In this document: one piece after another, positions 34,679 through 45,155 of the stretch
Layout of the letters: each line of letters begins with the position of its first letter
Position numbering within the stretch: the stretch's first letter is position 1
Assembly: GCA_024803745.1 (NCBI GenBank)
Contig: JANJXV010000002.1
Span: 39,019,001 to 39,083,000 of the forward strand
DNA: 64,000 bases
Source: Megascapheus bottae
Taxonomy: Eukaryota; Chordata; Mammalia; Rodentia; Geomyidae
Direction: 5' to 3'
Notes under the pieces: generated by a model
Seen by the model: the letters and a program-made list of their open reading frames with translations, nothing else
Database searches by the model: none
Told to the model about the DNA's origin: nothing
Made by a program: the position numbers and the translations under genes

Positions 34679-36099
34679 CTTTATATAGATATCTTATATT
34701 CTTGTTTCTGCAAAAGCAATTGTGGCACCATCAAGTCCAATTCCTTATCAGAATTTTAAGCCTTTTTATGACTTTTTGGTCAAGTTTAAAAAAAGTTCCT
34801 TAATTTTATTTAGATTTGTTTCTAGTTTCCCTTGTAAAAGGAAAAAAAACCCAAAAATCTCATTAAGAATCTGGTAACTATAGCTTTTCACAGCATGGGA
34901 GATTTAATTCATGTTATTATTATTATTTATTGATCTCTTATTATTAATATTTCTCAATGGATTGTTGCAGTAAACTTTTGATAAATATCAACAACCAACT
35001 AATAAGAAAGTTATTATTTATTTAATAGTTGTATTGTTACCAAAGGCTGAAAATTTATTTGGAGACTATCTGTTTTAGCTTCTCTGTAAATTTAAACCTT
35101 TCATAAAGAGCTGAAATGAAATGTCATTTTAAAATACTATTTTTAATCTTTATTTTCCTTTTTTCTTTGTGAACAAAACTATGAAAAAGAAAAACAAGGA
35201 AAGAAAACACAGCCCAACAAATTATAATTCTATTTTGGGCTTTGTTCAAGCCTAAAATAATGGATACATTACTTGCTCTTTTTCTTGCAGGGATTAGCTA
35301 TAGCTAGCACCTTGAGTGAGTTAAATGAAGAGAGATCAGAAGGATAGATTTGTGCTTTAGACTCACTGGATCCTTAACTTACAAATCACTTTTTTAAAGT
35401 ATGCTCTTCTCTAACGGCAAATGAAATTATCTGTGCATGAAGTATTGTCTAAAGGGAAAGGAACAACCTCAGGATGGGCATGGGGCAAGAAATAAACAAA
35501 GGAAAAAAAATTGGAGCTAACATACTGCTCACACCATGTAGGACATGGAAGGAGCCACAGAAGCCGCTAAATCAAGCACTTAGTTGGAAAGGAGAAACAG
35601 AGAGCAAACAAGAAAGAATCCAATTACTTTGTGTTTGTTTTTGTAAATGGCTTTTCTGTAAGAGGAACAAAAACTATTTTGACTTGTTTTCCTCTGTACT
35701 ATACTGCTGAGAGCAGCCAGTACCTTATGAGTAAGTCCAAGAAACTGCTGATACTTCTGCTCATGCTAATTAACCTCCTGCTACAAATATCAACAAACCC
35801 ACATCTGAACTTTTCTTCACATCATTCCATCCTCCCCCTTATCATTTGAATTACTATAGTCATCAATGGTTTCTTATGTACTAGGCGAAATCACACCAAC
35901 AGTTGAAAAACAAGATGACAGTCAGGGTCACATTGTCAGTTATTTTCCGGACAGAAACAAAACCAAGATCTAAATGGTTTCAGGAAGTCAAAATTGAATT
36001 TCTGTAAAAAAAGACAAATGGAAGATGGGGTGTAAGAGAATTTTCTGGGAATAGTTGGAGTTGTTTAGAATCCTACCTGATATCAGAAATACCAAGAGA

Positions 36100-36100
<1 letters not shown>

Positions 36101-36139
<39 letters not shown>
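36101..36139 (+). repeat. (TG)n microsatellite
   Basis: About 19 uninterrupted TG units, not obviously attached to a SINE. Confidence 0.95.
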
Positions 36140-36141
<2 letters not shown>

Positions 36142-37200
36142 TTCAAAAGCATGTCTCTCTAACTTAAAAGTAGTATAAATAATCTCATAATTCCTTGTTC
36201 AGTTCAAATAAACCTGTATCATTATTCCAAAGTTTAAAAATAATAGTATTTTCCATGTTAATTCATAACCAAGGCCACATTGTAAAAATGATCCACATAC
36301 AAACTCTTCTTCCTGAATTGGGTTTCCTCTCAAGTATGCTTTCTCTACTCTGCTTCTCTCTTATCATTGAAGCTTTCAACTCCTCAGGAAAAAGGAACTT
36401 CTACCAGCAGTGTAGAAGCCAAAATGGAATTGACTTTTCTACTGGGGAAATTACTGCAAAGTTCTGTTTCAGTGAATACTTTCCTGTCCTCAATATGTAA
36501 CAATATTTTTGGTATCATAATTCTGCTGGTGATGTCCTTTCTGTGGATTAAAATGTACCTGTAGAACTGGAAGCCTCTTTCCAAGATAGCCATGTTATTC
36601 CTCTTGCAAATTCCCATTGGTGTTTCCACGATTACATTTTCTTATGTTTATTCTGTTACTAATTTTTGACATCAAACTAAGTATTTTATTCCTTCATTGT
36701 ATTACACTATAATAAGACCCAGTGCCACCTGAGAAAAGAATCTTTTTGTCTAAACAATGAAATTTGCAACTCAGTTTCTCAACCTCTTCTGAGGTTACAA
36801 ATAAAGAGTTAACAAATGAAAGGCAAAGGTAGGTTAACAGACAGGAAGAGTGTTCATTATTCAGACAAGTTCTGGGAATAGGTGGATATTATCTGGAAGT
36901 TTGATTACCACCTTGTGCCAGGGACACAGAATCACTATTTTTATTTGTTTTGTTTTGTTTTGCTTTTTTTTTTTTTTTTTTTTTTGTGGGTCATGGGGCT
37001 TGAACTGTCCCTGAGCCCTTCAGCTACCACCCTAACCCTGGGCCTGGGTGTTGTCCCTAAGCTCTTCAGCTCAAGGCTACCACCCTATGCTTGAGACAAG
37101 CCCCATTTCTCATTTTCTAGAGGTTAATTGGAGATAAGAGTCTCAGGTCCTTTTGTGCCCAGGCCTGCTTTGAACCTTGATCCTCAGATCTCAGCCTCCT

Positions 37201-37566
37201 TGCTAGTGGCATAGGAGCCCCACTGCTTGCCACCTGTGCTTCAGCATGTACACATTCAGTGACTCAAGCAGTCCAGAGCCAGAGGGTGCCTGGCCCCTCC
37301 CATCTGGAGCAGGAGTTTCCAGATACTCCAGGCGAGCGGGGCGTGTCTCGTGTCTCAGGACACCATTGACTGACAGTCGCATTCAGGGAGGTCCCTATTT
37401 GCTGACGTGGTGGCCACCGCTCAATATGTATTTAGAGAGCATGTTTTCTAAAATAAAGTTAGATCTATACCGAGAGTCTGATCTCTGGAGTCTGTGTTCC
37501 TGGGATTATTCGTTGGCTCCATTATCATCTTACCACCCTCCTAGGCATCTGAGAAGGACCTCAACA
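37201..37566 (+). repeat. 5' LTR (5' end truncated)
   Basis: It matches the 3' LTR from CTAGTGG onward but lacks its first bases (TGTGGGGACTCCTAG). It contains an AATAAA polyadenylation signal at 37452-37457 and ends CTCAACA. The 7-bp string TCTCGTG near 37345 is absent from the 3' LTR. Confidence 0.85.
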
Positions 37567-37568
37567 AC

Positions 37569-37587
37569 TGGTGCCCAGACGCGGGGC
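37569..37587 (+). promoter_or_regulatory. Retroviral primer-binding site (tRNA-Lys-like)
   Basis: TGGTGCCCAGACGCGGGGC lies two bases after the 5' LTR. It resembles the complement of the tRNA-Lys(1,2) 3' end used by many betaretroviruses, with a C-to-T change and one extra base. The fit is imperfect but position and shape are right. Confidence 0.7.
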
Positions 37588-37622
37588 ACTACTAGCGGGT
37601 AAGTGGACCTCTTCAAGCAATT

Positions 37623-38195
37623 ATGTGGAAAGGGATGTTGGAGAGCAGGCACCTTCACTTTTCTGATAGAAAGCTTGAGCAACTTTATGAAACTGTCTAT
37701 TTGCCTGTGGGGGATTGCAGGCAGGATATGGGATGGGTCCACGTGGGAAACTGTAGACCAGCAGGGTTAGAAGAGGAGCACATTGGTGATTTGCCTCATT
37801 TCTTCCCCATCATGGCTGCCATTCTGAGTTGCCTCCGGGGTTTGGCCACCTTGGCTCCGGCGCTGGTTGACGAGACTGGGACTCCCCTGGAAGCATGCTC
37901 TGCTGCCCCTGTAAATAAAGACGCAGTCTCACCCATGATGGCTGTGGCATCTGTAGATAAGGGACCAACCACTGACCCTTGCCACCCCGCACCTGTAAAT
38001 AAAGGTGGGGGCCAGCAAATTTATCCATCTCTGATTGATCTCAAACTCAAAAATGAAAGAGACCTCCCTCACATCCTGGTGGGTCCTTCATGGAGGTTCC
38101 CTAATGCCCCTCGGCCACCTCAGGAATCCTCTGGGGTGGGGAGCCCTTCCCTCAGTAATGCTCTCCCATGCTTCCTTTACTTGAGGCCAAGTTGA
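37623..38195 (+). pseudogene. Retroviral leader/gag-region open frame
   Basis: A 190-codon open frame in the 5' internal region where gag should begin. I do not recognise matrix-domain motifs. A motif of the form A-x-V-(N/D)-K occurs three times in about 35 residues (around residues 95-127), reflecting a repeated 'CTGTA(A/G)ATAA(A/G)G' in the DNA. About 20 bases after its stop, another frame (38216-38266) contains 'EAFPVIV' and then 'FTLSQI'. These resemble two parts of a betaretroviral capsid N-terminus with the residues between them missing. It is a broken gag remnant at best. Confidence 0.45.
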
Positions 38196-38444
38196 ACCCT
38201 CAACATGGCCTTCTGGAAGCGTTCCCGGTAATTGTTACACCCCAGGCTTCCTTTACCCTCAGTCAGATAGCAATCTGCCCTGGCAGATCTGGGAACCACA
38301 CAGTCTAGAACCACTTCAATATTGGAAGGTAGTTTACTTTCGAGGAAACGTTTTTTATGATGGAAATCTGCCCTTTATGATGAAGCTGAGGTCAGGGGCA
38401 ACACCAATGCCTTGCATGGAATTCAGATCTCCTCCCAGGCGTAA

Positions 38445-38459
38445 GTAGATACTGGAGCT
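38445..38459 (+). pseudogene. Possible retroviral protease active-site remnant
   Basis: The codons read V-D-T-G-A, the retroviral aspartic protease signature, directly after an in-frame stop (38442-38444). Surrounding residues do not extend the match, and five residues can occur by chance. Position between the gag-like and RT-like pieces is the main support. Confidence 0.3.
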
Positions 38460-38751
38460 AAAAGACTTGCCTTAGGAAGCAGGAAGGTCCCGCCTCTTAG
38501 AAACTCCACCGCAGGCCCCGGCTCCAGGGTTTAGGCTGCCTAGTGGCATCTTCTCGAGGGCACGCCCTCTGCCCTGGCGATAGCCATTCAGCTGCTGGTC
38601 TTAGAGGACCTGCCCAATAATCTTTTGGCAGAAACAGTTTACAAGATATGGATGTTGCGCCATTCTACGATGACTGCATTATCTATGAGAAAATTGGCAT
38701 AAAACTGCTCCCCCAATTCTAGGGGCCATAGTCTCCCACGGTTTCCATTTC

Positions 38752-38877
38752 CCCTTACAGTTAACTTGGAAATCACATGACACTGTATAGGTGGAGCAGT
38801 GGCTTATTGGCAGGAAAAACAATTGAGCTACTAAAATTAATATAGGGTCAGCTTCAGAATTCCCCATTTTTGTTATC
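38752..38877 (+). pseudogene. Retroviral reverse transcriptase N-terminal remnant
   Basis: One frame reads 'LTWKS' (38761-38775), an in-frame stop (38788-38790), 'VEQW', a second stop (38824-38826), then 'EFPIFVI' (38857-38877). Betaretroviral RT begins with the same order: L-T-W-K-S, V-W-V-x-Q-W, then P-x-F-V-I. The catalytic YxDD region and the rest of pol are gone, so this is non-functional. Confidence 0.6.
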
Positions 38878-39007
38878 ATAAGGGTCAAGCAAATACAGGT
38901 TTCAAATACAGGTTGGTTTATCCAGGCTTGCCTAGATGCCATCTAGCAAATGTCTTTGTGCACTATTTAGGCCCTATCCTACATTCCGTTATGAGTGTCC
39001 ATAAATA

Positions 39008-39020
39008 AAGAAAAAGGGGG
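39008..39020 (+). other. Polypurine tract of the endogenous retrovirus
   Basis: AAGAAAAAGGGGG followed by AAC, three bases before the TGTGGGG start of the 3' LTR. This is the expected plus-strand primer position. Confidence 0.8.
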
Positions 39021-39023
39021 AAC

Positions 39024-39394
39024 TGTGGGGACTCCTAGCTAGTGGTATAGGAGCCCCACGGCTTGCCACCTGTGCTTCAGCATGTACACACTCAGTGAAG
39101 CAAGCCTTCAGGAGCCAGAGGGTGCTTGGCCCCTCCCACCTGGAGTAGGAGTTCCCGGGTACTCGCTGCAAGTGGAGCATGTCTCAGGACACCATTGGCT
39201 GATGATCACATTCAGGGAGGTCCCTATTTGCTGACATGGCGGCCACCACTCGATCGGTATTTAGCGAGCCCGTTTTCTAAAATAAAGTTAGATCTCTACC
39301 GAGAGTCTAGTCTCTGGAGTCTGTGTTCCTGGGATTATTCATGGGCTCCTTCACCATCTTACCCCCTCCTAGATATCCAAGAAGGACCCCAACA
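39024..39394 (+). repeat. 3' LTR (complete, 371 bp)
   Basis: Begins TGTGGGGACTCC and ends CCCCAACA, giving the TG...CA termini of a retroviral LTR. AATAAA is at 39281-39286. It is followed directly by the rest of the interrupted SINE (TCCTGAGTAG). Confidence 0.88.
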
Positions 39395-39444
39395 TCCTGA
39401 GTAGCTCGGATTCCAGGCATGAGCCACTATGCCTACCTGAGATC

Positions 39445-39558
39445 ACTGTTTTTATGATCATTTTCAGATATCATGATGACAGTTATCAACTGTTATAAGT
39501 TACTGTTTTTATGATTCTTTTCAAATATCATGGTGACAGTTATCAACTGTTGTGGTAC
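39445..39558 (+). repeat. 57-bp tandem duplication, two copies
   Basis: Units at 39445-39501 and 39502-39558 share 'ACTGTTTTTATGAT', 'ATATCATG(A/G)TGACAGTTAT' and 'CAACTGTT' with a handful of differences. The first unit overlaps the right target-site duplication of the host SINE. Confidence 0.85.
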
Positions 39559-41722
39559 TGTGAGAAAAGGAGTCCTTTAGCATACTGATAGGATTACAAT
39601 AAAGTTATAGGTTGCACTCTGGTTACCATCCTAGATTCAGCTTACTTCAGGTAACCTATCTGATAAGGAGCTTTGGATCTACAAACAAGATCAGAGCAGT
39701 GCAGAGATCAAGTAGGGAGTACAAGATCAACAGTGGGTAGCTCTTTCCTTCTAGATCATGTAGTTTTTAATCATAAGCCTGTGCTGTCATCATTCACACA
39801 TAATTAAGAAATTTGTGGTCATTCAGTAATGATCCTAAGCACATTATATACATGATATTACTCCCAGAGCGATGCGTGGCTCTCTGAGTGTCAGTTGTCT
39901 ACATATAATGACCTAGGAATTTTGTCATGCTAAAATCATTGGCTTTTCAAAGGTAAGAGATTGTTTTCTGTTTAATCATTGATCATCTCTGCATCTTTGG
40001 AAATCTATTAGTCCTATCACACTATTTGGAAGGTAGCAAATTAATGGTGGTTCATTCTGCCTGTCATGTAGGATAGACATAGGAACTCAATAGTAGAAAT
40101 TTATAAAATGGTCATGCAAAAATTTAAAGATCACAAAAGGCTCTAACAGACTAACTTTAATATTCTCATTTGTAGAACTTTCTGAATACTTCAAAAGTAA
40201 TCATAATATTTCTTCAGGGAACTCCTCTGACTTCCTGTTTGTGTTTCAACATTTTTCAATCCTTTTTCAATTAATTTCCTCTTCTTGGCTCATTAGAATG
40301 CGTAGTAGATTCTGTGAAGTAAAGGGTTATCCAAAATGTAGAATAAAAAATAAAGCAAATGAAACTGCAATTTGTCTTTAACAACCCTGTAAGCAGAAGA
40401 GTTTAACAGTTAAAGGCCAAAGTGGATACATGGTACAAAATGAACTGCTTATTCATTGATCTATTCATTTGTTTGATAAATATTTTTAAGTTTTTCTTAT
40501 GTAGAAGGAATAATTTAATAGCTCTTAGCAGATAAAAGTCCCCAAAGCACTTACCTAAAACAAAGGAGGCCTACAATAGCCAAATTCAAAAAAGTGAAAA
40601 AGAAAGAGGGAGTCTAACACTGGTCAACTTTGGAAATTTTCTTTTTGTCTTATCTCCTTAACAATTTCCCCCAGAGCACTGTCAGACACAAGGTCAAAAT
40701 GTCAAACTTGATATCAGCCAACAAAAGTACTTGTTCAGCCTTCAGGAGAAGCATATCTAATTAATTGCCAGGCATGGACTATGGCCATAGTGAATAGCTT
40801 CTTTCTGGTTCTGCAGGTACGAGCAGCAATTACTGCAGACATACAGACTAAGAATATTGCACTACTCTGTGTAAAGAATATAGCAATTTTCTGGTGTTTG
40901 CCTGTGTCTCTGATAAACCCAAAGTGTATTTGAGTGGAACTTGGAACAGTAAATAAAGATGAGCTCAATCAGAAAGAAATCAAATAAATTCAAATGTGAT
41001 TTTATGCAACAAAATTGGACAGAGGAATATTTTCTTTTTGGCATTTCTGGTTATCTAGAACAAAGTAAGGGAAGAATAACTTGGACCACAGTGTAAGAAT
41101 AAAAATGAAAATAAACCACATCATAACTCTTTATCATTTTCTTACAGAAATGCCATCACTAAAATATTTTTTCATTTATGTTTTTCTGGATAACATTAAA
41201 TACAACCAGAATCTGACTTCTATCTATTCCTGTATCCACATGAAATAGATCAAATAATAAATAAGACTGAATACCAAGGTTTTAGGTACACACTTTGAAA
41301 TCTTATATGATAATTTCCATGGTTAAAAGCATTTTTCTTCCAAAGCATAATAAGCAATTTAAATTTGAGCAAACTTGAAATAAAAATCAAGGCAATAATT
41401 TCAAAAACTTTATAACTTGTATTGTTACAGTTCTTAGAATGGAACTCAGACAGAACTTAACTTTCTCCTAGGATTCCACTTTTCCAGAGTCCCTGTGGTC
41501 TGAGGCTAATTATTTGGAGGTTGTTTGTGTTTTTGTGTTTATAAATGGCAGATCTTTACAGGGAGTAGATTTGCAGCAATTAAGAACTAGCTTTTGAAAA
41601 CTCACTCATTCCAGGGCTGTTTGGATTTCCTCCCTCAGTGGGATGAACAGAAGAGTGTAATTATGGCCTCCAACCCTCCCAATAGCCAATATTATGCTTT
41701 GGAGTAAGTTCTTCTGCCAAAG
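39559..41722. other. AT-rich sequence, nothing assigned
   Basis: No repeat family or exon recognised over about 2.1 kb. Confidence 0.45.
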
Positions 41723-41875
41723 GTGACAGTTTTCTTATTCGGAAAATGAAAGTGGTCATAGTTACTTTCCAAATGGAGTTGATACAAATATTAAGTAGTA
41801 AATGTTAGAGTAATCTGGTGTTTAGCATTTAGCAGGCACTTACTAATGGTTAAGCTATTTGCTTCTTATACTCAG
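41723..41875 (+). mobile_element. MIR SINE, 3' portion
   Basis: 'CAGTTTTCTTATTCGGAAAA', 'TGAAAGTGGTCATAGTTACT' and 'TTTAGCATTTAGCAGGCACT' keep the MIR order (CAGTTTCCTCATCTGTAAAATG…ATAGT…GCACATAGTAAGCGCTC). Confidence 0.65.
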
Positions 41876-42141
41876 TTATTAGTTTCCAGAGAATGAAGGT
41901 AATATTCTACTTACAGATGGAACCATGCCAGTTAAAGCCAGTGAAGATCTATTATGAATTATCAATGTAAGCCGTTAGGACGTTGCTCTAGAATCTGGAC
42001 AAATGCTGCACTAAAACTATTGTCTTTGGAATCATATTAAAAAGCTCCATAAGAGCCACTGAAAAAATAACTCTACCTAACAACTTAAGTTTTCAAGCAT
42101 CTCCATAGCATCAAGATAATTCTTTTCAAGAAATCGGCCGA

Positions 42142-42446
42142 ATATAAAGAATGATTGTTGTCCTTAATGTACTATGTTATCTCTCATCTCCTTTGCTGTC
42201 CCTTGGGTACCTGATATTGTTACAGTATCTCACTTTGTTATCTGATATATTGAATTTATTTGTATTTGGTTATTTGAAATTTGATAGGGAAGGGGGGAAA
42301 ACCAAGACGGGTGGGGGGTTGGGGGGGAGGGTAATGGGTACCAAGACATGTGAAAGGATATCAATGTATGTGAATTAATGCACCTTCTATCTGGCAAATA
42401 TGTAACCCTTTTATTAATTACAATAAAAAAAGAAACTTAAAAAAAA
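42142..42446 (+). mobile_element. LINE-1 3' UTR only (severely 5'-truncated)
   Basis: About 305 bp of L1 3' UTR: 'GATTGTTGTCCTTAATGTAC', the G-rich block near 42288-42340, 'CCTTCTATCTGGCAAATATG', and an A-rich end. A 13-bp duplication, AGAAAT(C/T)GGCCGA, is at 42129-42141 and 42447-42459. The one mismatch is a C-to-T change. Confidence 0.93.
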
Positions 42447-42527
42447 AGAAATTGGCCGATTTACAGGTGAAGTCCTTTTTGTTCTTGTAGAAGTTAAAGA
42501 GATACAGTTGTATATCTACATAGCTAT

Positions 42528-42570
42528 ATATGTGTGTGTGTATATATATATATATGTATATCTATCTATC

Positions 42571-42615
<45 letters not shown>
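42528..42615 (+). repeat. (TG)n(TA)n(TCTA)n compound microsatellite
   Basis: Short TG and TA runs, then about 15 TCTA units with one CATC interruption. Confidence 0.95.
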
Positions 42616-42634
42616 ATATCTTTAAAAGCTGAAT

Positions 42635-42876
42635 GTAGCTGGGCATTGGTGGCTCATGCCTGTAATCCTACCTATTCAGGAAACTGAAATTTGAGGATCA
42701 CCTTTTAAAATCAGCCCATACACCAAAGTCCCTGAGACTCTTATCTCCATTTAGCCACCACACAAATGGAAGTGGCTCTGTGACTCAACATGGTAGAGTA
42801 ACAACCTTGACCTGAAGAGCTCAGGAATAGTGCCTTGGCCCAGAGTTCAACCCCCATGACCAACTGAAAAAAATTT
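42635..42876 (+). mobile_element. B1-Geo-like dimeric SINE
   Basis: 'GCTGGGCATTGGTGGCTCAT', 'GCCTGTAATCCTACCTATTC', linker 'TCTCCATTTAGCCACC', Geo half ('GAAGTGGCTCTGTGACTCAA', 'CAGAGTTCAACCCCCATGAC') and an A tail. This copy has the single, unduplicated Geo core. Confidence 0.85.
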
Positions 42877-44273
42877 TTTTTGACTGTAGACACTGAGAAG
42901 AGAAGATGAAATAGAATCTAAAGGTAGAATCAAGAAGTAAAATCTAAGACTTCAGAGCTGACAACAGCTGATGCTGCCCAGAAAACCTAAGTGGGCTGTG
43001 TTCATCTGTGGTAGATTTGTTAGCATTTATTCTTTCCATCTAGCATGCATTTTTCTGATCTCAGTTCTAAGAACAGACAAATGAGTGGCAAGGGACTGAG
43101 CCCTAACTATTCTCAGTCCTGAACAGACCTTCATTATCATATGATCTGTCACCCCAGGTTATCCATGAATTCTCTATATATCAAGATAGCTGTCAATCTT
43201 GTGTTGGAGAATCCACTGCTTCCTTTGTTGGTACATCTAGATCATTGAAAACTCTGTGCAATCAAAAAAATATGTCTTTTTTGGGCCTTCCATCTTTTCC
43301 TCTTAGCTTTATTCTTGGGAGAATTGAGTTATGGCTCTTCTCAACAAGCTCTGAGACACTTCTTTTCACATGTACTTCCACTTCATTTTCAAGCTCCACA
43401 TCTACAGCTTTTGAAACATTTTCAGATCATACAGTGTCCTTCAACTGCTTGCTTTTCTCCATCAATATTTTTTGTGATACTTATATTGCCCTTCAAATAA
43501 TTTACAGGTAAATATAAAAATGGTGGTTCTACAAGAACACAATAGAGTTGAGCTCTCTGTCATTATAGATAAAGTCCTGTTTCCCACAAGTTAACTGTGC
43601 TGAAGCCATCTTTAGTGTTGGGCTTAGTAATTTCACATATACTTGATCAGAAAATCATAGGATTCTCACTAGACCAGTCTACAGAATCTACAAAAATTTT
43701 AGGAATCTTTTTATTTATTTTTAAAATTGTCTTTGTCTAATGCCAGCATTTCTTCTTTTTCTTTTGCTTCAAGGTTTAGGAATGACTTGTTCTGATATAG
43801 CAGTGTTAAAGATGGAAGAAATAGAAAAAAACATTTCCTGCTTATGCAGGAAATGGAGGTTAAATAATGCCATTTTGATCTTCTTTCTGAAATCTATTAA
43901 GGTATTTCCCATTTATGCATTCAAAGGCACTTAAAGTTACTTGCTTGTGTTCATCTCACCAGTAATCTGATGATTGTGTTTTGCATATATAAACACAGTC
44001 ATTATTAAATATGCTTAGCTGTGAAAACTGAGAATAGTCATATGGTCAAGTCACATCCCAGGTAAGCATACAACCTTTAATCCTGAGAGTAGGAACAAAG
44101 CTGCCAAATTAAATGAATATATTGTACATTGTTCTCCATCCCAATAAGAGGTAAGAAGATATATTATGACATATCTCATCAGATCATTCATGGAAATCTA
44201 GATAGATCACAATAACATATTCTCTGAATGATTCTATTGGTAAATGTTACCATTGAAATGTAGGTAAATGTAG
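42877..44273. other. Nothing assigned
   Basis: About 1.4 kb without a recognised element or exon. It contains a perfect 10-bp-arm hairpin at 43832-43855. Overlapping open frames at 43245-43511 show no recognisable domain. Confidence 0.4.
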
Positions 44274-44412
44274 TGATTAAGAGCTTAGTGTCAGATATTA
44301 AGGCACTTATAAGTGGACCCTGCCTCAACTACTTTCTTTCTTTGAGAATTTCAGGATTACCCACAAATTCTATGTTTTAGTGTCCCATCTGATAAACATG
44401 AATAAGAGAAAC
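44274..44412 (+). mobile_element. MIR SINE fragment
   Basis: 'AAGAGCTTAGTGTCAGATAT', 'CTGCCTCAACTACTTTC' and 'TTTTAGTGTCCCATCTGATA' follow the MIR core and 3' order. Confidence 0.5.
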
Positions 44413-45104
44413 GGGGAGTGAGTACCTGTTTATTAACAAACATTATTATTATTGGTAATGTTAACAGATGGATATCAATACAAAAACATAATGGTATTAT
44501 ATGAATTCATATTCTGTTTGCTAGTACAATTTTCTTTGATGAAAAATGAAATTATCCTCAAAGAAAAAATGTTCTTAGCAAGAAGGTAAACATTGAAAAC
44601 ATATTGAGTGGTTGTACCTGGGTGACTTTTGTATAGTGGAGTTTTGTGAAGAAAAGCCTCGATGCTCAAGGGGCCTGGAAGTCTCCAATTTTAGCTATTG
44701 TTTATGTGCGTTGTCTAAGTATGTAAAATAAATTCATTATTTGTGTATAATTACTCTGTTAGTCTTTCACATTTTAATACAGGATTATGACTGAACTTTT
44801 AAAAAAGGATTATTCAAATCTGTTAGTATCTCTTCACTTGACCATATTATTACAAATTATCCTTGCCTATGGTCTTTACTCAAATGGATTCTTATTGCTT
44901 TTGATATTTTAGATCAAGAAATACTAGTTTTTATGTATATGGCCATGACCTTTGTTAATTTTTCTGCAATTTGGTAAAGCAACGCCCTTCACAATTTTAA
45001 AGGCTAACAGCTTTTCTTTTCTTTTTTTTTTTTAGAATAAACTGAATTTTATAGTTTACAACAAATGTTGGCATGTTTCATTCTTCATTTACAAGAGAAC
45101 AGAC

Positions 45105-45155
45105 AATGTGGGTTCAAATGTCTTCAGCTACTTAATAGTTGTATGTGTGTTTGTA
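45105..45155 (+). mobile_element. Possible MIR core fragment
   Basis: 'TGGGTTCAAATGTCTTCAGC' followed by 'TACTTAATAGTTGTATG' resembles the MIR core (GGGTTCAAATCC…CACTTACTAGCTGTGTG). Short and diverged. Confidence 0.35.

Larger units (their letters stand above)
34436..36930. other. AT-rich sequence, nothing assigned
   Basis: No element or exon recognised over about 2.5 kb apart from a (TG)n tract and a palindrome. Open frames at 35474-35710 and 36195-36564 (+) have no domain or splice context that I can support. Confidence 0.45.
37201..39394 (+). mobile_element. Endogenous retrovirus, class II-like, internally deleted
   Basis: A 5' LTR, primer-binding site, about 1.46 kb of internal sequence, polypurine tract and 3' LTR, all in + orientation. 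The primer site resembles tRNA-Lys(1,2). Internal remnants look like betaretrovirus-type gag and pol, and no env is recognised. Each recognisable coding piece is separated by large deletions and stops. The two LTRs differ at about 50 positions in about 350 (by eye, about 14%), so the insertion is old. The right flank begins TCCTGA, a possible 6-bp target-site duplication whose left copy was partly lost (see findings). The element is a non-coding relic. Confidence 0.85.
36945..39441 (-). mobile_element. B1-Geo-like SINE split by an endogenous retrovirus
   Basis: The left part is 36945-37204: a TTTTG/poly(T) tail, Geo half with duplicated core ('GCTACCACCCTAACCCTGGG' and 'GGCTACCACCCTATGC'), linker 'GGTTAATTGGAGATAAGAGT', and B1-like half to 'CTCAGCCTCCT'. 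The remainder, 'CCTGAGTAGCTCGGATTCCA' and 'GGCATGAGCCACTATGCC', lies after the retrovirus at 39395-39436. A 14-bp duplication, ATCACT(A/G)TTTTTAT, at 36931-36944 and 39442-39455 brackets the whole nest. The SINE is therefore older than the retrovirus. Confidence 0.9.

Noticed and set aside
36961..36985. Long T run that might be a pol III terminator
   Set aside because: It is the complement of the poly(A) tail of the minus-strand SINE interrupted by the retrovirus.
37246..37602. 118-codon + strand open frame, with a partial copy at 39126-39404
   Set aside because: Both lie in the LTRs of the endogenous retrovirus; the similarity is LTR duplication, not a coding gene.
42528..42615. Regular short repeats that could suggest an array such as CRISPR
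   Set aside because: They are a TCTA microsatellite without spacers, in a mammalian genome.
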